From positions 1-64,000 of the forward strand of contig NZ_JAUHHC010000003.1 of NCBI RefSeq assembly GCF_030410485.1: a stretch of DNA of 64,000 nt. The letters are read 5' to 3'. A program made the translations under genes and the position numbers. Position 1 is the first letter of the stretch. Each line of letters opens with the position of its first letter. Source of the DNA: Roseateles violae (GTDB lineage Bacteria; Pseudomonadota; Gammaproteobacteria; Burkholderiales; Burkholderiaceae_C). Below are positions 8,847-17,389 of the stretch, piece by piece. A model generated the notes under the pieces. It searched no databases. It worked only from the letters and a program-made list of their open reading frames with translations, and was not told where the DNA came from.

Positions 8847-9311
8847 TCAGCCGGTGATGAAGACGGGCCAGACCGGAATCACCAGCTTCAGGCCCCAGAC
8901 GAAGATGATCCAGCTGAACACGGTCAGCACGACCGCGTTGATCAGCGCATCCTTCCAGTGGAATTCATCGCCGGCCAGCGCCGAGCTGATGACCAGGATG
9001 GGCAGCGTGATCGCCATGCCCAGGCGGGGCAGCAGCAGTCCGAAGACGGCGATGGACACGACCATCACGATCAGCGGCCGCCAGGCGAAGGCGCCGACCG
9101 GATCGCCGCCCTCGGACTCGATCGTCAGTGCCTTGAACAGCACCATCGCCCCGAGGATGGCCAGCAGCACGCCGAGGCCGAAGGGGAAGTAGCCGGCGCC
9201 CGGACGGGCGGATGAGCCAAAGCTGTACGAGGTGGACGCCCAGGCGAACGCGACGCCGACGACCACGAACATCAGCCCTGACCAGAAGTCTCTTTGACTC
9301 TTGATCTTCAT
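8847..9311 (-). CDS. tctB: Tripartite tricarboxylate transporter small permease TctB
   Basis: A 154-residue membrane protein with four predicted helices, the small permease of the TctABC system. Typical TctB features are the N-terminal RDFWSGLMFVVVGVAFAWAS helix followed by the PGAGYFPFGLGVLLAILG motif. It is the first gene of the tctBA pair. Its promoter must lie within the 233-bp gap 9312-9544. Confidence 0.9.
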   Translation of the reverse strand: MKIKSQRDFWSGLMFVVVGVAFAWASTSYSFGSSARPGAGYFPFGLGVLLAILGAMVLFKALTIESEGGDPVGAFAWRPLIVMVVSIAVFGLLLPRLGMAITLPILVISSALAGDEFHWKDALINAVVLTVFSWIIFVWGLKLVIPVWPVFITG

Positions 9312-9503
9312 TGCAAACCCTCAGAAGGCTTTATCGGTGAGGCATTCTGGCAGCGCCAAACCGGCCCGATCGTGTGGTTTACACGTAAGCGCTCGCCGAG
9401 CGGTGGACAGGCTCCGAGGGCTCACATCGCGGAGCCTTCAGCTTCCCTTCAGCTACGGTAGAACCAGAGCTGGAACCGAGGTCATGCCTGCGATCGAGTG
9501 AAG

Positions 9504-9546
9504 CTGAGGCTTCGCCTCAGTTTTAGTGGAACCGACGCTTCGCGTC
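9504..9546. repeat. Two tandem TTC-loop hairpins at the 3' end of the GspE-like gene
   Basis: Two small perfect hairpins stand side by side: CTGAGGC-TTC-GCCTCAG (9504-9520, followed on the plus strand by TTTTA) and GACGC-TTC-GCGTC (9534-9546). Both are followed by AGTT. The second overlaps the stop codon of the minus-strand ATPase gene (9545-9547). The first looks like a plus-strand terminator, although no plus-strand gene lies upstream. The rest of the 9312-9544 gap shows nothing else I can name. Confidence 0.5.
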
Positions 9547-11338
9547 AGTTCTCCCACTGCGGGGTATTGCGCAGCACCTCTTCCAAGGTCGTCATGCCCT
9601 CGGCGATCTTCATGGCGCCGGCCAGGCGCAGCGGCCGCATGCCGTCCTGCACCGCCTGGCGGCGCAGCGCCGACAGGTCCGGCGTCGGGTGCAGATGTTT
9701 CTTCGTCGACTCGCCCAGCAGCATCAGCTCATAAAGCCCGGCGCGCCCGCGGTAGCCGGTATTGCGACAGTCCAGGCAGCCGACCGCCTTGTAGGGCTTG
9801 ACGCCGCCGTTCATCCGCCAATGCTTGAGCATCTCCTGCAAGGTATCGCGGGTGACGCTCGGGTCGGGCTGCTTGCAGTGCTCGCACAGCGTGCGCACCA
9901 GGCGCTGGGCCAGCACGCCGATCACGGTGGCGCCGATCAGATAGGACGGCACGCCCAGATCGGTCAGCCGCGTGATCGCCGAGGCGGCGTCGTTGGTGTG
10001 CAGGGTGCTGAAGACCAGATGCCCGGTCAGCGCCGCCTGGATCGCCATCTCGGCCGTCGCCAGGTCGCGGATCTCGCCGACCATGATGATGTCCGGGTCC
10101 TGCCGCATCAGCGCGCGCAGGCCTTCGGCGAAGCCGAAGTCCAGGTTCGCCTGCGCCTGGGTCTGGTTGAAGGCCGGCTCGATCATCTCGATCGGATCCT
10201 CGACCGTGCAGACATTGACCTCGTCGGTGGCCAGGCGCTTCAGGGTCGAATAAAGCGTCGTCGTCTTGCCGCTGCCGGTCGGGCCGGTGACGAGGATGAT
10301 GCCGTGGGCCTGCCGGACCAGCTTCTCCCAGCGCTCGCTGTCGTGGCCGGAAAAGCCCAGCGTGGCCAGGTCCTTGACCGCGGTGTCGGGGTCGAAGATC
10401 CGCATCACCATCTTCTCGCCGAAGGCGGTCGGCAGGGTCGACAGGCGCATCTCGACCTCGTCGCCGGCCGGATTGCGCGTCTTGATGCGGCCGTCCAGCG
10501 GGCGCCGGCGCTCCACCACGTCCATGCGGCCCAGCAGTTTGATGCGCGAGATCATCGCGCTCATCACCGTCGGCGGCAGCTGGTAGACCGTGTGCAGCAC
10601 ACCGTCGATGCGGAAGCGGATCACGCCCATCTCGCGGCGCGGCTCCAGATGGATGTCGCTGGCGCGCTGGTCGAAGGCGTACTGCCACAGCCAGTCGACG
10701 ACCTGGACCACGCCCTGGTCGTTGGCATCGAGCTGCTTGCTCTTGCCCAGCTCGACCAGTTGCTCGAAGCTGGTCACCTGGCTCTGTTCGCCGGCCTTGG
10801 CGGCGGCGCGCACCGAACGCGCCAGGGTGAAGAACTCGGTCGTGTAGCGGGCGATGTCCAGCGGGTTGGCGACGACCAGCTTGACCGGCTTGCGCGCGTG
10901 CGATTCGATCTGCTCGACCCAGCCGATGTCGAACGGTTCCGCCGTCGCCACCGTCACCTCGGTCAGGCCGACGGCCACCGGCAGGCAGCGCCGCGCCTCG
11001 GCATAGCCGACCGACATGATGTCGGCGACGCGGCCGACATCGACCTTCAGCGGATCGATGCGCAGATAGGGCAGCTTGGCCCGCGACGCCAGCCATTCGC
11101 TGAGCGCATCGAGGTCCAGCGCCTTGCCATTGGCGACCCGGGTCAGCCCGGCATGGCCGAGCCGCACCAGCGCATGCAGCGAGCTGTCGCCGGCGCCGAA
11201 GCGCTGCTCGGTGCGCGCGACCTGGGCCTCGTCGATCAGCCCGTCCTCCCGCAGCCAGTGCAGCAAGGTCCGCCATTCGAGCCGCCCCTCCGGATGGGCG
11301 GCGGCTGCCGCGCTGGTCTTGGTCTTGGCAACGGTCAT
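9545..11338 (-). CDS. GspE/PilB-family secretion or pilus assembly ATPase, orphan
   Basis: A 597-residue traffic ATPase of the type II secretion/type IV pilus family. The N-terminal part (about 1-190) resembles the MshEN/GspE N-domain. The ATPase domain has Walker A GPTGSGKTTT near residue 350, an Asp-box-like region, and Walker B with RQDPDIIMVGEIRD. Two CxxC pairs (CEHC near 483 and CLDC near 519) form the zinc-binding C-M domain of GspE/PilB. The ATG at 11338 overlaps the stop of the upstream spermidine-synthase-like gene by four bases, so the two are translationally coupled. No GspF/PilC, pseudopilin or secretin gene is nearby, so its partner machine cannot be told. Confidence 0.88.
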   Translation of the reverse strand: MTVAKTKTSAAAAAHPEGRLEWRTLLHWLREDGLIDEAQVARTEQRFGAGDSSLHALVRLGHAGLTRVANGKALDLDALSEWLASRAKLPYLRIDPLKVDVGRVADIMSVGYAEARRCLPVAVGLTEVTVATAEPFDIGWVEQIESHARKPVKLVVANPLDIARYTTEFFTLARSVRAAAKAGEQSQVTSFEQLVELGKSKQLDANDQGVVQVVDWLWQYAFDQRASDIHLEPRREMGVIRFRIDGVLHTVYQLPPTVMSAMISRIKLLGRMDVVERRRPLDGRIKTRNPAGDEVEMRLSTLPTAFGEKMVMRIFDPDTAVKDLATLGFSGHDSERWEKLVRQAHGIILVTGPTGSGKTTTLYSTLKRLATDEVNVCTVEDPIEMIEPAFNQTQAQANLDFGFAEGLRALMRQDPDIIMVGEIRDLATAEMAIQAALTGHLVFSTLHTNDAASAITRLTDLGVPSYLIGATVIGVLAQRLVRTLCEHCKQPDPSVTRDTLQEMLKHWRMNGGVKPYKAVGCLDCRNTGYRGRAGLYELMLLGESTKKHLHPTPDLSALRRQAVQDGMRPLRLAGAMKIAEGMTTLEEVLRNTPQWEN

Positions 11339-12144
11339 GGGCGGGGCTCGATGTTCTGGATCACGCTCAGCGGCAGCGGCCGCACCAGGCGCAGCCACTT
11401 GCGCGCCGGCAGGCCCTGGTCCTTGAATTGCGACTCGATATTAGCCGCTCTGCGCTCGAGTTCCTCGCGCTCCGGCACCTGGACGCCGCGCGCGGCGACG
11501 ACGATGGTGTTGCCCTCCTTGGTCGGCGCCAGGCTCCAGACCTGGTCGGAGCCGAAGACGCGCGCGATGCGGCCGGCGCTGCGCGCGAAGCTGGCGTCGC
11601 GGCCGAACAGATTGACCGTCATCAAGCCGCCCTCGGCCAGCAGCGCGCGGCATCCGGCATAGAAGTCCTCGTCGTCCAGCACCGGCGAGGCGGCCTCATG
11701 GTCGTAGAGATCGACATTGAGCACCTGGGCCTGCTGCGGCTCGGCCTCGGCCACCCATTGCGCGGCATCGGCATTGACGACGCTCAGGCGCTGGTCATCC
11801 TCGGGCAGGTGGAACCAGGCGCGGCAGGCCGAGATCACCGTCGGGTTGATCTCGACCGCCGTCGTCTTCATGCGCAGCAGCTTGTGGCAGAAGCGCGTGA
11901 TCGCCGCTGCGCCCAGGCCCAGCTGGATCGCGTGGCCCTGGGCCAGCTCGGCGCTGTCGCGCCACAGCATCCAGGCCATCATCCGCTGCACATATTCGAG
12001 CTCCAGGCGCTGCGGCTTGCGGATGCGCATCGCGCCCTGCACCCAGATCGAGTCCAGGTGCAGAAAGCGCACGCCGTCGAATTCGCTCAGGGTCGCCGGC
12101 GCCCAGCCGGGCGCCTTCTTGCTCTTGTTCATCGCATCCTTCAT
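11335..12144 (-). CDS. Spermidine synthase-like (polyamine aminopropyltransferase fold) protein
   Basis: A 269-residue Rossmann-fold protein of the spermidine synthase/SAM methyltransferase class. Visible blocks are QLGLGAAAITRFCH (glycine-rich SAM loop, with LGLG in place of the canonical GGG), TTAVEINPTVISACRAWF (motif II acidic residue after the beta strand) and VLNVDLYDHEAASPVLDDEDFY. The catalytic DxxD region of true spermidine synthases appears as VDLYDHEA, so substrate and activity are uncertain. The start may be at 12144 or 12132. It overlaps the GspE-type ATPase gene by four bases and lies 14 bp after the amidohydrolase gene. There is no signal peptide. Confidence 0.75.
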   Translation of the reverse strand: MKDAMNKSKKAPGWAPATLSEFDGVRFLHLDSIWVQGAMRIRKPQRLELEYVQRMMAWMLWRDSAELAQGHAIQLGLGAAAITRFCHKLLRMKTTAVEINPTVISACRAWFHLPEDDQRLSVVNADAAQWVAEAEPQQAQVLNVDLYDHEAASPVLDDEDFYAGCRALLAEGGLMTVNLFGRDASFARSAGRIARVFGSDQVWSLAPTKEGNTIVVAARGVQVPEREELERRAANIESQFKDQGLPARKWLRLVRPLPLSVIQNIEPRP

Positions 12145-12158
12145 CGTCGCCGCGCCGC

Positions 12159-13625
12159 TCAGTTCGGTACCGCCGGCGCGGGCGGCTGCTCCGCCACCCA
12201 TTGCTGCAGCTCGGCCAGCATGCGGTCCAGCGTCGCACGGTCCAGCCATTCGCCCTTGGCGACGACGGCGCGGATCCTGCGCGTGGCGCCGATGTCCTGC
12301 AGAGGGTTGGCGTCCAGCACGACGATGTCGGCCATCTTGCCCGCCGCCAGATCGCCATAGCGATCGAGCTTGCCGAGGAAGCGCGGCCCGGCCAGCACCG
12401 CCGACTGCAGCGCCTGCAGCGGCGTCAGGCCGTATTTGACATAGAGCCCGATCTCGTCGTGCAGCGCCTGGCCCGGGTAGTCGAAGGAGTTCAGGAAACC
12501 GGCATCGGTGCCGGCGATGATGGACACGCCGGCCTGCTGCAGCAGCGGCAGGAGCGAGGCGGCGCGCTCGACATTGGCATGCCGGTAGGCGATCTGCTCG
12601 GGGCTGTCCAGCGCCGCGCGCCTGACCCGCCAGTCATAGGTCGCGCGCAGCTGCGGGCCCAGGTACTTCAGGTAGTCGTCGCGGCTGTGATCGTCCTGGT
12701 CCAGATAGGCGGTGATGCGGCTGATCGACAAGGTCGGCACGACGGCGGTGCCGGCCGCGGCCATGCGGGCAAAGGCGCTGCGTGCGGTCGCCTCGTCGAA
12801 GCTGGCCAGGCTCTGCTCGGCCGCCGCGCGGCCGCTGATCTGGCCGGCCGCGACCTGGGCCGTCAGCTCGGCCTCGCGCGGGGTCGCCGCGCGCAGCAGA
12901 TAAGTGAGGTGCTCGACGCTGCCCAGCCCCGCCTCGCTGGCCTGGGCGAGCGTGATCTGACCGGGCAGATGGGTGGAGGTGCGCAGGCCGCGCGCCTTGG
13001 CCTCGCGCAGGGCATCCAGATAGATGTCCGGCTTCAGCGTGTTCTCGGTGATCTTGATGAAGTCGACCTGGGCCGCCTGCAGGCCATCGAGCGCCAGGCT
13101 GACCTCGGCCGGCGTGCCGACCTCGATCGTGCCCTTCCACAGCGGCTTGTAGCCCTCCAGCTTGGCGCCGGCGGCAAAGATCGTCGGCCCCTGCAGGCTG
13201 CCGGCATTGATCTGCGCGCGCCATTGCAGCACCGTCTCGGTCAGGTCGCCGGCACAGTCGCGCACCGTCGTGATGCCATGCGCCAGGTACAGCGGCAAGA
13301 GCCGCCTGTTCTCCTCGATCAGCGCCGGGCCGCCGCCGAAATGCACATGGCTGTCCCACAGGCCGGGGATGATGTAGCGGCCCGGCAGCGCGACCGTCTT
13401 CTTGGCCGCGTAGTTGCCGAGCTGCTTCTCGTCGACCACGGCCAGGATGCGCGTGCCGCGCGTCAGCACCGCCTTGCCGAGCAGCAGCTTGCCGTTCGTC
13501 ACGTCGACGACGGCGGCCTGCTTCAGCAACAGATCGGCCTCGATCTTCTTCGCGGCCAGGGCCGGCGCGCTCAGGGCCGCGGTCAGCAGCAGCGGGAGGA
13601 ACTTCATCGGTGTCGTTTTCTTCAT
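12159..13625 (-). CDS. Exported amidohydrolase-superfamily protein
   Basis: A 488-residue metal-dependent hydrolase. The N-terminus (KKTTPMKFLPLLLTAALSAPALA) is a signal peptide with an ALA-type cleavage site near residue 24, so it acts in the periplasm. The amidohydrolase marks are the metal-binding LWDSHVHFGG near the start of the barrel, HGITTVRDCAGD, STHLPG, and late GTDAGFLNSF with the catalytic aspartate. The C-terminal composite domain reads GKMADIVVLDANPL. Starts at 13625 or 13607 are both possible. The stop of the upstream glycosylase gene lies one base before the ATG at 13625. The substrate is unknown; relatives include exported cyclic-imide and dipeptide hydrolases. Confidence 0.87.
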   Translation of the reverse strand: MKKTTPMKFLPLLLTAALSAPALAAKKIEADLLLKQAAVVDVTNGKLLLGKAVLTRGTRILAVVDEKQLGNYAAKKTVALPGRYIIPGLWDSHVHFGGGPALIEENRRLLPLYLAHGITTVRDCAGDLTETVLQWRAQINAGSLQGPTIFAAGAKLEGYKPLWKGTIEVGTPAEVSLALDGLQAAQVDFIKITENTLKPDIYLDALREAKARGLRTSTHLPGQITLAQASEAGLGSVEHLTYLLRAATPREAELTAQVAAGQISGRAAAEQSLASFDEATARSAFARMAAAGTAVVPTLSISRITAYLDQDDHSRDDYLKYLGPQLRATYDWRVRRAALDSPEQIAYRHANVERAASLLPLLQQAGVSIIAGTDAGFLNSFDYPGQALHDEIGLYVKYGLTPLQALQSAVLAGPRFLGKLDRYGDLAAGKMADIVVLDANPLQDIGATRRIRAVVAKGEWLDRATLDRMLAELQQWVAEQPPAPAVPN

Positions 13626-13626
13626 A

Positions 13627-14148
13627 TCAATCCTGAAAGGCCAGCGCGCGCCAGGCGGCCAGCTTGTCCGCATAGGGCAGCGTATAGGCCGGGCTCGACG
13701 AGGGCAGCGCGAGGATACGGTAGTTGACGGCCAGCGGCCCCAGCTGGCGCAGGCCCAGGCGGTGCGCGGTGCCGCCATTGAAGCCTATCGCGCGCAGCGC
13801 CGGCAGCCCGGCGACCAGGCCGGCCAGATCACTAGCCCGCGGCGCGCGGATGCTGCTGTCCAGGCTGCCCTCGCGATGCGTCTCGGTGATCACGTCCCAC
13901 AGCCCGATGCCATGGGCCTTCAGCAGCACCAGCCGCGTCGGATAGTCGGCCGGTTCCAGCGCCAGGCCAAAGACCTCACCGAGCAGGCGCCAGAACTGGT
14001 TGCGTGGATGGCCGTAATAGGCCTGCGCCTGCAGCGAGGCGACGCCCGGAAAGCTGCCGAGCATCAGCAGGCGTGTATCTGACGCCACTAGGGGGGTCAG
14101 ACCTTGCAGCTTCGGCTTGGGGTTTGCGATGATGGGCCGTCCGTCCAA
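13627..14148 (-). CDS. DNA-deoxyinosine glycosylase-like (uracil-DNA glycosylase superfamily) protein
   Basis: The conserved part begins LQGLTPLVASDTRLLMLGSFPGVASL and continues YYGHPRNQFWRLLGE, GLWDVI and ALPSSSPAY. These match the uracil-DNA glycosylase superfamily branch annotated as hypoxanthine/deoxyinosine glycosylase: GSFPG is the active-site loop and the LPSSSPA segment the Leu-loop counterpart. It would excise deaminated bases. No ATG lies at a sensible place. A TTG at 14148 gives 173 residues, the usual family length; a GTG at 14088 would give 153. The TTG choice puts its 5' end 16 bp from the divergent mscS start. Enzyme type is by resemblance only. Confidence 0.72.
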   Translation of the reverse strand: MDGRPIIANPKPKLQGLTPLVASDTRLLMLGSFPGVASLQAQAYYGHPRNQFWRLLGEVFGLALEPADYPTRLVLLKAHGIGLWDVITETHREGSLDSSIRAPRASDLAGLVAGLPALRAIGFNGGTAHRLGLRQLGPLAVNYRILALPSSSPAYTLPYADKLAAWRALAFQD

Positions 14149-14164
14149 CGATGGGGTGCAAAAG

Positions 14165-14974
14165 ATGAATACCGAAGTGATCTGGCAGTTTCTCGCCACG
14201 CAGGGTGTCGATTTCGGCCTGAAGGTGCTGGCCGCGCTGGCGGCCTGGGTCGTCGGCCGCTGGATTATCAATCTGGCCGTACGCCTGTTCACCCGCGCGC
14301 TGGAGGCTGGGCGCAAGGTCGACTCGACGCTGTCGAACTACCTGCGCTCCATCCTGTCGGTGCTGCTCAACATCGTCCTGATCCTGGCGATTCTGGACAT
14401 CTTCGGCATCAAGACCACCTCGTTTGCCGCGCTGCTGGCCGGCGCGGGCCTGGCAATCGGCACCGCCTGGGGCGGGCTGCTGAGCCATTTCGCGGCCGGC
14501 ATCTTCATGCAGGTGCTGCGGCCCTTCAAAGTCGGCGACTTTGTGCTGGCCGGCGGCGTCACCGGCACCGTGCACGAGATCGGCCTGTTCGGCACGACCA
14601 TCATCACGCCGGACAATGTGCAGACCATCGTCGGCAACAACAAGATCTTCTCCGAAACCATCCAGAACTACTCGACCCTGCCGGTGCGCCGCGTCGACTG
14701 CGTGGCCAAGGTGGCCAATAGCGTCGACCCGCTCGACGCGATCGCCAAGCTGAAGGCGGCCGTGGCCGCGATCCCCAATGTCGCCACGACGCCGGCGCCC
14801 GACGTCGAGATCCTGAACTTCACCCCCGAGGGCCCGCTGCTGTGCGTGCGGCCCTACACCCACACCGACCATTACTGGCAGGTCTATTTCGACACCCACC
14901 GCGCCGTCGTCGCGACCTTCGGCGCGGCCGGCTATCCGGTGCCGGAGACGCCGATCGCGCCGCGCAATCGCTAG
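14165..14974 (+). CDS. mscS: Small-conductance mechanosensitive channel MscS
   Basis: A 269-residue inner-membrane channel that opens under membrane tension during hypo-osmotic shock. Three N-terminal helices are visible. The pore-lining TM3 carries the Gly/Ala-rich pattern SFAALLAGAGLAIGTAWGG, followed by the beta domain (VLRPFKVGDFVLAGG, VTGTVHEIGLFGT) and the alpha/beta vestibule. The length is close to E. coli MscS (286). The ATG at 14165 begins MNTEVIWQFL; an upstream ATG at 14117 would add 16 polar residues. It converges on the TatD-family gene, and their stop codons overlap within CTAG at 14971-14974. Confidence 0.93.
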   Translation: MNTEVIWQFLATQGVDFGLKVLAALAAWVVGRWIINLAVRLFTRALEAGRKVDSTLSNYLRSILSVLLNIVLILAILDIFGIKTTSFAALLAGAGLAIGTAWGGLLSHFAAGIFMQVLRPFKVGDFVLAGGVTGTVHEIGLFGTTIITPDNVQTIVGNNKIFSETIQNYSTLPVRRVDCVAKVANSVDPLDAIAKLKAAVAAIPNVATTPAPDVEILNFTPEGPLLCVRPYTHTDHYWQVYFDTHRAVVATFGAAGYPVPETPIAPRNR

Positions 14975-15792
14975 GATCTCGCCAGACCCGCCAGGCGCGG
15001 CAAGGCCGCGGCCACATTGGCGCTGGTCACCGCGGCCGTCTGCTCAAGACTCCACGCGCGCAGCTGCGCCAGGCTTTCGGCGATCCGCGGCAGCTGGGCC
15101 GGCTCGTTGCGCGGAGTCGCCGCGCCGGCGGCGCGTTCGGCGGCGGTCTTGTACAGCCATTGCGGCGGGATGTCCGGCGCGTCGGTCTCCAGCACCAGCG
15201 CTTCCTCCGGCAGGCCGGCGGCCAGGCGGCGGATCTGCAGCGAGCGATCGAAACTCAGCGTGCCGCCGAAGCCGAGCCTGAAGCCGAATTCGACAAAGGC
15301 CTTTGCCTGCTGCTCGCTGCCGTTGAACGCATGGGCGATGCCGCCGCTGACGGGCAGGCGGCGCAGGCCGGCCAGCAGCTGGTCGGCGCTCTTGCGCACA
15401 TGCAGGATCACCGGCAGCGCATGGCGGCGCGCCAGCTTCAGCTGCTCGAGATAGAAATGCCGCTGGCGCTCGGCGTCGATGCCGGGCACGAAGAAGTCCA
15501 GGCCGATCTCGCCGATCGCGACCAGGCGCGGGTCGCAGGCATGGGTTTGCAGCTGCTCGGCGAGCCGGGTCAGCTCGTCCTCGCCGGCCCGCATCACATA
15601 GAGCGGATGGATGCCCAGCGCATAGGCAAAGCCGTGCTCATGGGCCAGCAGCCGCACCGAGTCGAAATCGAAGGCGCCGACGGCCGGGATGACGATCTGC
15701 CCGACGCCGGCCGCCTTGGCGCGCGCGACGACGGCCCCGCGGTCGGCATCGAATTCCGGCGCGTCCAGATGGCAGTGGCTGTCGATCCACAT
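14971..15792 (-). CDS. TatD-family metal-dependent hydrolase/DNase
   Basis: A 273-residue TIM-barrel hydrolase. The family motifs are the metal-binding MWIDSHCHLDAPEFD at the N-terminus, LGIHPLYV, AIGEIGLDFF, PVILHVRKS, GGIAHAFNGS and LVLETDAPDIPP. TatD enzymes have been reported as 3'-5' exonucleases and DNases. It is the last gene of a minus-strand run lolC-lolD-purU-tatD with 17 bp between it and purU. The ATG at 15792 matches the family start; the frame is open further upstream inside purU. Confidence 0.92.
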   Translation of the reverse strand: MWIDSHCHLDAPEFDADRGAVVARAKAAGVGQIVIPAVGAFDFDSVRLLAHEHGFAYALGIHPLYVMRAGEDELTRLAEQLQTHACDPRLVAIGEIGLDFFVPGIDAERQRHFYLEQLKLARRHALPVILHVRKSADQLLAGLRRLPVSGGIAHAFNGSEQQAKAFVEFGFRLGFGGTLSFDRSLQIRRLAAGLPEEALVLETDAPDIPPQWLYKTAAERAAGAATPRNEPAQLPRIAESLAQLRAWSLEQTAAVTSANVAAALPRLAGLARS

Positions 15793-15809
15793 GCCCGCCT
15801 CCGTCGATC

Positions 15810-16682
15810 TCAGCGGAAGACCACGGTCCGGTTGCCGTTCATCAGCACGCGATGCTCGGCATGCCACTGGATCGCGCGCGCCAGGGTCACGCATTCGACG
15901 TCGCGGCCGATCGCCACCAGCTGCTCGGGCGGCAGGCTGTGGTCGATGCGGGCGACCTCCTGCTCGATGATGGGGCCCTCGTCGAGGTCCGAGGTCACGT
16001 AATGCGCGGTCGCGCCGATCAGCTTGACGCCGCGTTCATAGGCCTGGTGATAGGGCTTGGCGCCCTTGAAGCTGGGCAGGAAGCTGTGATGGATATTGAT
16101 CGCGCGGCCCGACAGATAGCGGCACAGCTCGGGGCTCAGGATCTGCATATAGCGCGCCAGCACGACCAGCTCGATCCGGTTCTCCTCGATCACCTCGATG
16201 ATCTTCCTCTCCTGCGCCGCCTTCTGCTCGGGCGTGCTCTGCAGCAGCGGGAAGTGGTGGAACGGAATATTGTGCGAGGCGGCCAGCTGGTAGAAGTCGC
16301 GGTGGTTGCTGACGATGGCCGGGATCTCGATCGGCAGATGGTTGGTCTGCACGCGGAACAGCAGGTCGTTCAGGCAATGGCCGAGCTTGGACACCAGCAG
16401 CAGCACGCGCGTCTTGGCTCGCGCGTCGACCAGCTGCCAGTCCATCTGCAACTGGCCGGCCAGCGCGGCAAAGGCGGCGCGCATCGCGGCCAGTTCGCCG
16501 GCGGCCTCGAACTCGATGCGCATGAAGAAGCGCCGGTGGTCGGCATCGCCATGCTGGGCCGAGGTCAGGATATTGCCGCCCTGCTCGAGCAGAAAGCCGG
16601 TCACCGCATGGACGATGCCGGGGCGGTCCGGGCAGCTGAGCTTGAGGATGAAGCGCGACGGGGAGGCTTGGGATTGGCTCAT
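15810..16682 (-). CDS. purU: Formyltetrahydrofolate deformylase PurU
   Basis: A 290-residue enzyme hydrolysing 10-formyltetrahydrofolate to formate and tetrahydrofolate, which balances one-carbon pools and feeds PurT. Residues about 8-90 form an ACT domain ([20 protein letters not shown]). The rest is a formyltransferase fold with [20 protein letters not shown], the catalytic [17 protein letters not shown] and [17 protein letters not shown]. The His-Asp pair typical of deformylases is in place. The start at 16682 overlaps the lolD stop by four bases. Confidence 0.95.
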   Translation of the reverse strand: MSQSQASPSRFILKLSCPDRPGIVHAVTGFLLEQGGNILTSAQHGDADHRRFFMRIEFEAAGELAAMRAAFAALAGQLQMDWQLVDARAKTRVLLLVSKLGHCLNDLLFRVQTNHLPIEIPAIVSNHRDFYQLAASHNIPFHHFPLLQSTPEQKAAQERKIIEVIEENRIELVVLARYMQILSPELCRYLSGRAINIHHSFLPSFKGAKPYHQAYERGVKLIGATAHYVTSDLDEGPIIEQEVARIDHSLPPEQLVAIGRDVECVTLARAIQWHAEHRVLMNGNRTVVFR

Positions 16683-17389
16683 ACGGATTGCTCGGCTTGG
16701 ACGACGCCGCCGGCCAGGTTCAGATGCGCCTGGCACTGCGCGGCCAGGCCGGGATCATGGGTGACCATCACGAAGGCGGTGCCCAGCTCGCGGGCCGTCG
16801 CCAGCATCAGCTCGAACACCGTCTGCGCGGTGCCGCGGTCCAGATTGCCGGTCGGCTCGTCGGCCAGCACGCAGGCCGGCCCGGTCACCAGCGCGCGCGC
16901 GATCGCGACCCGCTGGCGCTCGCCGCCGGACAGCTGCGAGGGCCGGTGCGCGACGCGCGGGGCCAGGCCCACCCGCGCCAGCATGGCCGCCGCGCGCTCG
17001 CGCGCCTCGGCCACCGGCATCCGGCGTATGCGCAGCGGCATCGCCACATTGTCGAGCGCGCTGAATTCTGGCAGCAGGTGATGGAACTGGTAGACGAAGC
17101 CCAGGTGCTGGTTGCGCCACTGGCCCAGCGCCGGCTCGCCCAGCTCGGCCAGCTCGCGGCCCATCAGCCGGATGCGGCCGGCGCTGGGCTGGTCCAGCCC
17201 GCCCAGCAGGTGCAGCAGCGTCGACTTGCCCGAGCCCGAGGCGCCGACGATGGCCAGCGTCTGGCCGCGGCGCACCGTGATGTCCACGCCCTGCAGCACC
17301 GGCACGTCGAGCCCGCCCTCGCTGAAGCGCTTCTCGATGCCGACGCCTTCGAGCACCCGCTCGTCGTCCTTCAACAGCGCCTCACTCAT
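16679..17389 (-). CDS. lolD: Lipoprotein-releasing system ATP-binding protein LolD
   Basis: A 236-residue ABC ATPase that powers release of outer-membrane lipoproteins from the inner membrane to LolA. Walker A is [11 protein letters not shown], the Q-loop region [19 protein letters not shown] is typical of LolD, the signature is [15 protein letters not shown] and Walker [12 protein letters not shown]. The start at 17389 overlaps the end of lolC by eight bases, and its stop overlaps purU. LolD works as a dimer with membrane partners LolC/LolE. Confidence 0.95.
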   Translation of the reverse strand: MSEALLKDDERVLEGVGIEKRFSEGGLDVPVLQGVDITVRRGQTLAIVGASGSGKSTLLHLLGGLDQPSAGRIRLMGRELAELGEPALGQWRNQHLGFVYQFHHLLPEFSALDNVAMPLRIRRMPVAEARERAAAMLARVGLAPRVAHRPSQLSGGERQRVAIARALVTGPACVLADEPTGNLDRGTAQTVFELMLATARELGTAFVMVTHDPGLAAQCQAHLNLAGGVVQAEQSV

